A stretch of 34,227 nucleotides of DNA from Flavobacterium sp. (GTDB lineage: Bacteria; Bacteroidota; Bacteroidia; Flavobacteriales; Flavobacteriaceae). The DNA lies in contig JAGYJR010000021.1 in NCBI GenBank assembly GCA_018401995.1, forward strand, positions 1 to 34,227, given 5' to 3'. A program made the position numbers and the translations under genes. The notes under the pieces were generated by a model that did not search any database, was not told the DNA's origin, and saw nothing but the letters and a program-made list of their open reading frames with translations. Below, one piece after another: positions 25,849 through 31,896 of the stretch (positions within the stretch are counted from its first letter, which is position 1; every line of letters starts with the position of its first letter).

Positions 25849-26671
25849 TCGGAAAATCCTTATTGTAAGCAAACACAAAAAAGAGCAAGTGATAGCGCCA
25901 TTATTGGAACCTTTTGGACTTAAGCCTATTCTTTCTACCCAATTTGACACCGATTTACTAGGAACTTTCAGTGGTGAAATTAGTCGCAAAGACGATGCAT
26001 TAACCACTTTGAGAAAAAAATGCCAATTAGCAATGGAAGTAGAAGGTTTTGATTTAGCTATAGCCAGCGAAGGTTCCTTTGGAAATCATCCATCGGTCTT
26101 TTTCGCAGCTGCTGATGATGAACTTGTGATGCTTCTCGATAAGAAAAACAACTTGGAAATCATTGGTAGAGAATTGAGTTTGGAAACCAAATTTGACGAA
26201 GCCATCATAACAACAGAAGCTGAATTGGAAGCGTTTGCAAACAAAGTACAATTTCCAAGTCACGCCGTTATGGTACGACCAGCAAAAAAAGATTTCAGTT
26301 ACCAAAAAAAAGGCGTAACAAATTGGGAAGATTTGGAATATGAATTCCAATACATCAAAAAAGAATTTGGAAGTTGTTACATCGAAACCGATATGCGCGC
26401 TTTGTACAACCCAACACGAATGCAAGTGATTGCTAAAGCCACAGAAAATTTGGTAGAGAAAATGAAATCGTGTTGCTCCATTTGCGAAACGCCAGGATTT
26501 ACAGTAACTGAAGCCGTGAAAGGTTTGCGTTGTTCGCTATGCAATTTACCCACAAAATCCACTTTGAAATATGTTTTGGAATGCCAAAAATGCCATCACC
26601 AAGAAGAACAAAAATTTCCAAACGGAATAGAAAAAGAAGACCCAATGTATTGTGATTATTGTAATCCGTAA
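25826..26671 (+). CDS. DUF6671 family protein with C-terminal zinc ribbons
   Basis: A 281-residue cytoplasmic protein, starting MNYKLFANRK at the ATG at 25826; a TTG 18 bases upstream is in frame but less likely. The N-terminal domain has a repeated Rossmann-like character (RKILIVSKHKKEQVIAPLL, FDLAIASEGSFGNHP, AVMVRPAKKD, CYIETDMRALYNPTRM). The last 70 residues carry four paired cysteine motifs (CSIC, CSLC, CQKC, CDYC) that should form two zinc ribbons. I match it to DUF6671, an uncharacterised family. It lies 3 bases upstream of the Sua5 gene, so nucleic-acid or tRNA-related activity is possible, but this is only inference from context. Confidence 0.82.
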   Translation: MNYKLFANRKILIVSKHKKEQVIAPLLEPFGLKPILSTQFDTDLLGTFSGEISRKDDALTTLRKKCQLAMEVEGFDLAIASEGSFGNHPSVFFAAADDELVMLLDKKNNLEIIGRELSLETKFDEAIITTEAELEAFANKVQFPSHAVMVRPAKKDFSYQKKGVTNWEDLEYEFQYIKKEFGSCYIETDMRALYNPTRMQVIAKATENLVEKMKSCCSICETPGFTVTEAVKGLRCSLCNLPTKSTLKYVLECQKCHHQEEQKFPNGIEKEDPMYCDYCNP

Positions 26672-26674
26672 TTT

Positions 26675-27649
26675 ATGATTAGTACCAATATTAAAGAAGC
26701 CGTTTATCATTTAAACCAAGACAAAATCATTGGTTTACTCACTGAAACCGTTTACGGATTGGCAGGTAATGCGTTTAGTGAAGAAGCGATTCAAAGCATT
26801 TTTACTACCAAAAAAAGACCAAGTTTCAATCCGTTAATTGTTCATATTAAAAGTTTGGACGATTTACCACTAGTGGCTACCGAAATTCCTGATGTTGCAT
26901 GGGAATTAGCAAAGGCATTTTGGCCAGGTTCATTAACCTTAATTTTACCAAAACAACCACATATTTCGGATACCATAACTGCAGGAAAACCAACAGTAGC
27001 TGTTCGGGTTCCAAAACATCCAATGGCTCTAGAATTGTTATCCCAACTCGATTTCCCTTTAGTAGCACCAAGCGCAAATCCCTTTGGAAGTATTAGTCCA
27101 ACGAAAGCCATTCATGTTGAAAATTATTTTGGTAACCAAATTCCATTAGTTTTAGATGGTGGTTCTTGCAAAGCTGGAGTGGAATCGACTATCATTGGAT
27201 TTGAGAAAGATAAAGTCCAATTGTATCGCTATGGAGCCGTTCCATTGGAAGCTATTGAAAAAATTACAGGGAAAGTAACAGTTTTCAACAAATCAGAAAG
27301 CAATCCAAAAGCTCCCGGAATGCTTTTAAAACACTATGCACCGCAAACTGATTTTATTTTATCACGTACCTTATTGGATGATATTGATTGGTATGCCGAT
27401 AAAAAAATAGGTGTGCTTCTTTTTCAACAGTCGGTTAATAATTTACCATTAGAACAACAAATTGTCTTAGCTCCAAATGGCGATTTTGAAACCGCAGCCG
27501 CTCGTTTGTATGACGCTATGCACGAACTCGATAGCAGAAATTTCGATATCATCATTGCAGAACGCTTTCCCGATTATGGATTGGGTTGCACTATAAACGA
27601 CCGTTTGGAACGCGCTACACATAAAAAAACAACACACTTAAAATTATAA
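26675..27649 (+). CDS. L-threonylcarbamoyladenylate synthase (Sua5/YwlC type)
   Basis: It makes threonylcarbamoyl-AMP from threonine, bicarbonate and ATP, the first step of the t6A modification of ANN-decoding tRNAs. The 324-residue length and a separate C-terminal domain (about 230-324) mark it as the longer Sua5 type rather than short TsaC. Seen in the YrdC domain: LTETVYGLAGNAF, KKRPSFNPLIVHI (the KRP nucleotide/threonine-binding signature), FWPGSLTLIL, VAVRVPKHPMA, LVAPSANPFGSISPT and GVESTIIGF. The linker and Sua5 domain start at KAPGMLLKHYAPQT, a conserved hinge motif. All hallmark residues are present. Its stop is 3 bases before the next gene, an SbtA-like bicarbonate transporter. Confidence 0.93.
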   Translation: MISTNIKEAVYHLNQDKIIGLLTETVYGLAGNAFSEEAIQSIFTTKKRPSFNPLIVHIKSLDDLPLVATEIPDVAWELAKAFWPGSLTLILPKQPHISDTITAGKPTVAVRVPKHPMALELLSQLDFPLVAPSANPFGSISPTKAIHVENYFGNQIPLVLDGGSCKAGVESTIIGFEKDKVQLYRYGAVPLEAIEKITGKVTVFNKSESNPKAPGMLLKHYAPQTDFILSRTLLDDIDWYADKKIGVLLFQQSVNNLPLEQQIVLAPNGDFETAAARLYDAMHELDSRNFDIIIAERFPDYGLGCTINDRLERATHKKTTHLKL

Positions 27650-27652
27650 TTC

Positions 27653-28615
27653 ATGAATTTAGACCTTTTACTAGAAAATTTAACCAATCCTGCATTACTG
27701 TACTTCATTTTAGGAATTTTAGCCGTTTATCTGAAAAGTGATTTAGAAATTCCGCAAAATTCTTCCAAATTCATCTCATTATATTTATTATTTGCCATTG
27801 GATTCAAAGGCGGACAAGAACTTTCGCACGAACCCATAACAGGAGAAATTATTTGGGCGATGCTTTTCGGAATCTTCATTTCTGTTGCTATTCCAGTGTA
27901 TACTTTTTTCATCTTAAAACGCAGATTGCCTGTTTACGATGCTGGAGCTATTGCTGCTGCTTACGGTTCTATTAGCGCAGTGACATTTGTAACAGCAGTT
28001 TCCTATTTGGAATCGCACGACATGGTGTTGCACGGGTATATGGTGGCTATCATGGCTTTAATGGAATCGCCAGCTATTATTGTGGGATTGATTTTGATTT
28101 CGATTTTCAATAAAGAAAAAAGCACGAAAATTAAGAAAAGTACGATTTTAAAACATTCTTTTACCAATGGTAGTGTACTGTTAATTCTAGGAAGTTTAAT
28201 CATTGGTTACTTAGCTAGCGCCAAACAAGCACAAGGTATTGAACCGTTTACCAATGATTTATTCAAAGGATTTTTAGCCATTTTCCTTTTAGACATGGGA
28301 ATTACCAGCGGAAAAAAACTGAAATCGTTCTTTGCTCATGGTTGGTTTCCCTTTTTGTTTGCCATGATTATTCCGTTAGTCAATGGAAGTGTTTTCACTT
28401 GGTTGAGTTCGTTTGTAACAGACGATATTTCCAACCGATTCATCTTTGGCATCTTAGCGGCTAGTGCTTCGTACATTGCCGTGCCAGCTGCTATGAAAAT
28501 TACCGTTCCTAAAGCCAATCCAGGATTATTTTTACCCATGGCATTAGCGGTAACGTTCCCCATCAACATCACTTTAGGAATGCCTATTTATTTCCTAATT
28601 GCCGAATCCCTTTGA
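27653..28615 (+). CDS. SbtA-like sodium-dependent bicarbonate transporter
   Basis: A 320-residue integral membrane protein of the SbtA (former DUF897) family, whose characterised cyanobacterial members import bicarbonate with sodium. About ten hydrophobic segments are visible. Family sequences include PALLYFILGILAVYLKSDLEIP, LLFAIGFKGGQELSH, GAIAAAYGSISAVTFVTA, IMALMESPAIIVGL, LLDMGITSGKKL and SASYIAVPAAMKITVPKANP (each quoted only in part where long). The GSISAVTF and ASYIAVPAAM segments correspond to the two half-repeats of the substrate site. It is the last gene of the operon, followed by a terminator. Bicarbonate specificity is from family knowledge. Confidence 0.88.
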   Translation: MNLDLLLENLTNPALLYFILGILAVYLKSDLEIPQNSSKFISLYLLFAIGFKGGQELSHEPITGEIIWAMLFGIFISVAIPVYTFFILKRRLPVYDAGAIAAAYGSISAVTFVTAVSYLESHDMVLHGYMVAIMALMESPAIIVGLILISIFNKEKSTKIKKSTILKHSFTNGSVLLILGSLIIGYLASAKQAQGIEPFTNDLFKGFLAIFLLDMGITSGKKLKSFFAHGWFPFLFAMIIPLVNGSVFTWLSSFVTDDISNRFIFGILAASASYIAVPAAMKITVPKANPGLFLPMALAVTFPINITLGMPIYFLIAESL

Positions 28616-28650
28616 GGTTAATGTTTTCTTTTTATAATTTTTTGGTTATG

Positions 28651-28689
28651 CAAAGTCGGTTAGTTACAGCTGCCGACTTTGTTTTTTTT
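28651..28689 (+). terminator. Hairpin terminator of the LysR-adjacent operon
   Basis: CAAAGTCGG (28651-28659) and CCGACTTTG (28673-28681) form a perfect 9-bp stem with a 13-nt loop followed by eight T. It closes the operon ending in the SbtA-like gene. Confidence 0.9.
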
Positions 28690-28750
28690 AAATTAATAAT
28701 TTGTTAGTGTTTATAAAGTATACTAATTTTATATATTTACAATTGAAATA

Positions 28751-28817
28751 ATGTATGATGTGTATCATACATATTTACCTAAAAATAGAGAGATATGTAT
28801 GACGTAGTCATACATAT
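28751..28817. repeat. Two tandem related palindromes at the left edge of the cassette array
   Basis: The first palindrome is ATGTATGAT-GTGT-ATCATACAT (28751-28772, 9-bp arms). The second has arms ATATGTATGAC (28793-28803) and GTCATACATAT (28807-28817) around GTA (11-bp arms). Both share the half-site TGTATGAY. Their centres are 43-44 bases apart. Six bases after the second comes GTTGTGC, the left core of the first cassette. They could be operator sites, an attachment site or folded DNA; nothing identifies which. Confidence 0.6.
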
Positions 28818-28847
28818 AAACGAGTTGTGCAAGATGCTAGGAAACCG

Positions 28848-29075
28848 CTAAAAAGGACTGTCAATTTCAGTCCAATACTCTACATTTTTAATTTCAAAAT
28901 CTCTTGTGTCGTAAAAATCACAAAATTCCGAACCATCTAAAACACCTTCATACATTTCAGCAATGTGATATTTTCTATATTGGTCAGCAACTAAAACTTT
29001 GTCACTTTTTTTACCATCAAATAAGCCTGTTTTGTAAGCTAATGGTCTTTTTTCTTTTAATTTATACCAAATCAT
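28848..29075 (-). CDS. Small hypothetical protein, second gene of cassette 1
   Basis: A 75-residue protein (MIWYKLKEKRPLAYKTGLFD ... YWTEIDSPF) rich in aromatic and acidic residues, with no signal peptide or membrane helix; probably a small cytoplasmic beta-rich protein. I recognise no family. Its ATG overlaps the stop of the gene upstream on the minus strand (ATGA), so the two are translationally coupled. The stop lies 24 bases from the left core of the cassette, which leaves almost no spare sequence. Its strand is opposite to the orientation shared by the attC-like sites. Confidence 0.62.
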   Translation of the reverse strand: MIWYKLKEKRPLAYKTGLFDGKKSDKVLVADQYRKYHIAEMYEGVLDGSEFCDFYDTRDFEIKNVEYWTEIDSPF

Positions 29076-29227
29076 AATTGATTGTGTTTTTTGTATTGTT
29101 TATATTTTTTTTTTACTTTTTTGGTTGCTTTTTCTAATTCATTAAAATAAGTAAATCCGTATTCTATTTTTTTATCTGAAAAATAACCATCTAAATAAGC
29201 GCCAATATATTTCTGTTTTTCTGTCAT
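29072..29227 (-). CDS. Very small basic hypothetical protein, first gene of cassette 1
   Basis: A 51-residue protein starting MTEKQKYIGAYLDGYF and ending in a lysine-rich tail (KKVKKKYKQYKKHNQL). The frame is open back to a TTG inside the attC-like core (29257), but the ATG at 29227 is more plausible and leaves 24 bases to the AAC core. The length and the ATGA coupling to the next gene suggest a two-gene unit such as a toxin-antitoxin or protein-partner pair. That is inference; no family is recognised. Confidence 0.5.
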   Translation of the reverse strand: MTEKQKYIGAYLDGYFSDKKIEYGFTYFNELEKATKKVKKKYKQYKKHNQL

Positions 29228-29251
29228 AATAAAGTTTTTAAAAGCACCATC

Positions 29252-29383
29252 GCACAACAGCAGTTACACAAGATGGCAAAAATTGTATAAAATTCACGTT
29301 TCCGTTTCGCAATAACATTTATCTTTATCAGAAAATATGCAGTCACGAAGTTTGCCACCTCGTGTAGCTGCAAAACGTTATTC
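29252..29383 (+). repeat. attC-like folded site 1 (end of cassette 1)
   Basis: GCACAAC (29252-29258), one A, left stem (29260-29280), a 70-base middle, right stem (29351-29371), the 5-nt spacer AAAAC, then the core GTTATTC (29377). The 21-bp arms pair except at stem positions 5, 11 and 14. The middle contains a module also found in site 4 (cacgttt-cgtttcgcaa and atcttta). Confidence 0.7.
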
Positions 29384-29389
29384 AATAGT

Positions 29390-29581
29390 TTAGTCTTTGC
29401 GTTTAGATTCTACGGAAAGCAATAAATTATAGCACAGAAAAACTAAATTAAAGCTGTAATCTATTTCTTTATTCCATTCTGTTCTTGTGAAAACAAAAGT
29501 TGGAATAACAAAAAGCGTTAAATTATCTTTTGAAAATTCGTTTTCAAATTTTACATCAAATTTTAAATTAAATATTTTCAT
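29390..29581 (-). CDS. Small hypothetical protein of cassette 2
   Basis: A 63-residue protein if started at MKIFNLKFDVKFENEF (ATG at 29581). An earlier in-frame ATG at 29602 (MVLNTKK) abuts the AAC core of site 2 and would add seven residues. The sequence alternates hydrophobic and charged residues (NLTLFVIPTFVFTRTEWNKE, DYSFNLVFLCYNLLLSV), suggesting a small beta protein rather than a membrane helix. The gene fills nearly all of the 337-bp cassette and lies on the strand opposite to the site orientation. No family recognised. Confidence 0.5.
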   Translation of the reverse strand: MKIFNLKFDVKFENEFSKDNLTLFVIPTFVFTRTEWNKEIDYSFNLVFLCYNLLLSVESKRKD

Positions 29582-29603
29582 TTTTTTTGTGTTTAAAACC
29601 ATT

Positions 29604-29720
29604 GCATAACACCAGTTTGTAGCAATAGCTTGTTAGTATTTATTTCAATTTTAGCTTTTGTCATTGCTTTAAAATCGTTCCGATTTCAAGCTACTGACTA
29701 CAAGCTGGAGAACGTTACCT
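29604..29720 (+). repeat. attC-like folded site 2 (end of cassette 2)
   Basis: GCATAAC (29604-29610), one A, left stem (29612-29632), a 54-base middle, right stem (29687-29708), the spacer AGAAC, then the core GTTACCT (29714). The arms are 21 and 22 nt. They pair except for mismatches at positions 5 and 14 and one extrahelical A in the right arm, placed as in site 4. Confidence 0.7.
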
Positions 29721-29735
29721 GCAAGACGAAAAAAC

Positions 29736-30677
29736 ATGATGAATAAAATAAAAAATCTAATTATAATACTAATTTTAGTCATCTCACCAATTAAGTTAAT
29801 TGGTCAAGAAGACATATGTGATTGTTGTTCATATTCTTCCTTGCAATACCAACAGGATTATGAAGAAATATTTGATCCTTCTCTAATAAAATCAAACCAA
29901 ATTAAAGAAATAATAGTTTATACAAAGCCAAAAAACTCTTCTGATTCAAAAGACGCAAATAAATACAGAGAGATTAAATTTAAGTTCAACATCAATGGTC
30001 TCGTAATTTCAAAAACTTTGTATAACAGAATGGGGAAACCGCATTCAATTTACAATTTGAAAAGAAATCAATCTGGAAAAATTTACCAGCAAGTATTTAA
30101 TTATATCGATAGTCTGGAAAAAAAATCTTCATCTTTTGACCCAGAAATAATTGACTTTAAATACGACAGCAAAAACAGATTAATTAAAATCAAAAAAAGA
30201 GGTTCAAAAGGTCAAATATTAGCAGACAACAAATCAATCTATACAATTCTCAAATATGATGATAAAGATAGAATTATAAGTACAGAAACATACCGCAATT
30301 ATGATGATAAGTCATCTGTTTCTATAACAACCTTTACATTTTCGGATAACTCATTTAGTTCTACATACCAATCAAATAGAGATGGTATATTGAGTTTGTC
30401 AGGAGAGAAAAATTATAATAAGAATTGGAAAGAAACTCATATAAAGTCATATAACGAAACCTTGAAAAGTATCGCTTTTGAAAAACACTTTGAATACGAC
30501 ACTAAAAATAGACTTGTCAAATATCAATCTATTTCTGGACAAGGTTCAGGAAGTGAATGTCCAGACGAAGGAAATTATATAGATGAATATGTTTATAAAG
30601 ACAATGGATTTATAAACAACATTAACCATACATATAAACAATACACTTGCGAAATGACATTTGAATACCGAAAATAG
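29736..30677 (+). CDS. Secreted YD-repeat-like hypothetical protein of cassette 3
   Basis: A 313-residue protein with a signal peptide (MMNKIKNLIIILILVISPIK, cleavage near IGQED). A CDCC cluster lies at the mature N-terminus. The body contains recurring beta-strand units of the YD/RHS type: FKYDSKNRLIKIKKRG, LKYDDKDRIISTETYR and FEYDTKNRLVKYQS. Such repeats form extended beta sheets in secreted proteins, so export to the periplasm or surface is likely; no T9SS tail is present. Start codons at 29736 and 29739 are both possible, 22-25 bases after the cassette core. The gene fills its cassette and follows the site orientation. Function unknown. Confidence 0.75.
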   Translation: MMNKIKNLIIILILVISPIKLIGQEDICDCCSYSSLQYQQDYEEIFDPSLIKSNQIKEIIVYTKPKNSSDSKDANKYREIKFKFNINGLVISKTLYNRMGKPHSIYNLKRNQSGKIYQQVFNYIDSLEKKSSSFDPEIIDFKYDSKNRLIKIKKRGSKGQILADNKSIYTILKYDDKDRIISTETYRNYDDKSSVSITTFTFSDNSFSSTYQSNRDGILSLSGEKNYNKNWKETHIKSYNETLKSIAFEKHFEYDTKNRLVKYQSISGQGSGSECPDEGNYIDEYVYKDNGFINNINHTYKQYTCEMTFEYRK

Positions 30678-30683
30678 TCCTGC

Positions 30684-30819
30684 AGGTAACAGCCGTTTGT
30701 AGCAATTGCTGGGCTCGGTGTGTGTTCGGAATTTTCTCCGAAAATTCCATGAGGAGTTTTGTACTTGTAATCTTTTGTCTTAAATTTACGCAACTGCTAC
30801 AAGCGGCAACACGTTGGCA
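30684..30819 (+). repeat. attC-like folded site 3 (end of cassette 3)
   Basis: AGGTAAC (30684-30690, extended TGCAGGTAAC from 30681), one A, left stem (30692-30709), an 80-base middle, right stem (30790-30807), the spacer AACAC, then the core GTTGGCA (30813). The 18-bp arms have mismatches only at positions 5 and 14. The middle holds its own perfect hairpin, GGAATTTTC-TCC-GAAAATTCC (30728-30748). Confidence 0.72.
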
Positions 30820-30839
30820 GTAATATTAAAAAACCGAAA

Positions 30840-31649
30840 TTGAAAAGACATTTTATCTTAATATTTACTTTATTCTCTTATCTTGGATTTTCACAATGTG
30901 AAGATTCAGAAAAGTTAGATTTTGGCGGAACATATTCATCAAAAACCAACAATTATATTCCATTCGATTTAGATATTAGTGATACAATTCAATATTGTTG
31001 CGACATTAAAAAAATAAAAAGTTATTCAGATTTCATTTTTAAAAAATCTAAAGATTATATTATTGAACGAGGCGGAAATGAATTTTACAATAATTTGAAA
31101 ATTCATCAACTTGAAGTGAACTATAATGACTCAATAAAAATCGTTTATGAAAATCAAAAACTTTATAATCTATCAAATTATAATGTTACATATTGGATAC
31201 TTTACACTTATAAAAACAAAAATATTGAATATGGTTTTGGGCTTGAGTTTGACAAAAATGGAAAAATGATTTCTGAAAATAAGTTCCCGAAATATTCAGA
31301 AAATAATGGTTTTGAAAATCTAACAGATTATTGTTTAGCATTAGATTTAGTAAAAAAAGACAAAAGGTTTAAAGATAAAAAGGTTGATTATATTGAATTA
31401 GCATATTTGGAAAGTTCAAATTCTTTTTGCTGGCTAATTGAAGAGAAAAAAAGCATGAACAAAGAGTTTGAGAAATGGGAAGAGAAAACAGTTAACCTTT
31501 ATTTCGTAAATGCAAATACCAACAAAATGGAATTGGTTAAAGAAAGTAAAAGCTATACAATTGCTTGTGGTTTTGGAACACTAACTAAAAAAACAAAAAA
31601 AGAATTACGAAAAGAAAAGAGGAAGAGAAAAAGGGAAGAAAAAAAATAA
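30840..31649 (+). CDS. Exported hypothetical protein of cassette 4
   Basis: A 269-residue protein with a signal peptide (KRHFILIFTLFSYLGFSQ, cleavage near SQ-CED). The only start that keeps the signal peptide is TTG at 30840; no in-frame ATG is near. The mature part is polar, with cysteines (FSQCEDSEKL, IQYCCDIKK, DYCLAL, SFCWLIEE), and ends in a strikingly basic tail (KKELRKEKRKRKREEKK). It is probably periplasmic or surface-located. The start lies 27 bases after the cassette core. I recognise no family, and no catalytic motif is evident. Confidence 0.7.
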   Translation: MKRHFILIFTLFSYLGFSQCEDSEKLDFGGTYSSKTNNYIPFDLDISDTIQYCCDIKKIKSYSDFIFKKSKDYIIERGGNEFYNNLKIHQLEVNYNDSIKIVYENQKLYNLSNYNVTYWILYTYKNKNIEYGFGLEFDKNGKMISENKFPKYSENNGFENLTDYCLALDLVKKDKRFKDKKVDYIELAYLESSNSFCWLIEEKKSMNKEFEKWEEKTVNLYFVNANTNKMELVKESKSYTIACGFGTLTKKTKKELRKEKRKRKREEKK

Positions 31650-31658
31650 AAATACTAC

Positions 31659-31791
31659 TGCCAACAGCCGTTTCTCGCAATTGCGAATTTTGTGGTAAGT
31701 TCACGTTTGCGTTTCGCAAGAATTTTTATCTTTAACGGAAAATAATTCGTTCCGAAGTTCGCAACTGACGAGAAGCGGCGGAACGTTAAAT
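31659..31791 (+). repeat. attC-like folded site 4 (end of cassette 4, right edge of array)
   Basis: TGCCAAC (31659-31665, extended TACTGCCAAC from 31656), one A, left stem (31667-31687), a 70-base middle, right stem (31758-31779), the spacer GGAAC, then the core GTTAAAT (31785). This is the only core that fits the canonical GTTRRRY. The arms pair except at positions 5 and 14 and one extrahelical A in the right arm. No further AAC partner follows, so the array ends here. Confidence 0.72.
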
Positions 31792-31847
31792 CAAATTTTT
31801 AATAAGACATTTATGGCTACTCGCCATTTTTAAAGTATAAACAAAAA

Positions 31848-31871
31848 AAATCCCGATTCGCATCGGGATTT
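31848..31871 (-). terminator. Hairpin terminator of the mntA-hepT-pepD operon
   Basis: AAATCCCGAT (31848-31857), loop TCGC, ATCGGGATTT (31862-31871). Read on the minus strand, the stem is followed by a T run from the A tract at 31843-31850, so it serves pepD. Confidence 0.88.
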
Positions 31872-31896
31872 CATCTTAATTCTATGTTCTATCTAC

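Larger units (their letters stand above)
28824..31791. mobile_element. Putative integron-like array of four gene cassettes with attC-like sites; no integrase in window
   Basis: Four units are delimited by a GTT core on the left and an AAC-bearing folded site on the right: 28825-29377, 29378-29714, 29715-30813 and 30814-31785 (553, 337, 1099 and 972 bp, cutting after the G of GTT as in integrons). In each, the bases after the left GTT are the inverted complement of those before the right AAC: 7 of 7, 13 of 15, 13 of 14 and 14 of 15. This match is with the unit's own far end, not within a site, which is the pattern expected of excisable circular cassettes. Each unit is nearly filled by one or two small genes of unknown function. 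The cores keep only AAC/GTT of the canonical RYYYAAC/GTTRRRY, so the homology to classical attC is not proven. Confidence 0.7.

Noticed and set aside
26054..26425. Open frame of 123 codons on the minus strand within the DUF6671 gene
   Set aside because: Antisense to a gene with clear cysteine motifs; rich in F, C and W as a by-product of the complementary codons.
28651..28817. CRISPR array suggested by short inverted repeats near 28.7 kb
   Set aside because: There are only two related palindromes with no further regular direct repeats or spacers, and no cas genes in the window.
29228..29257. Upstream extension of the first cassette 1 gene to a TTG start
   Set aside because: The TTG lies inside the GCACAAC core of site 1. 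The ATG at 29227 gives a normal start outside the site.
28824..31791. Classical integron with canonical attC sites
   Set aside because: Only one of five cores fits GTTRRRY, the spacers are 1 and 5 nt instead of the usual near-symmetric layout, and no intI gene is present. I therefore call the sites attC-like only.
29252..31791. Folded repeats as transcription terminators
   Set aside because: Stems are interrupted by long middles (54-80 bases), have no T run, and share an AAC/GTT plan unrelated to termination.
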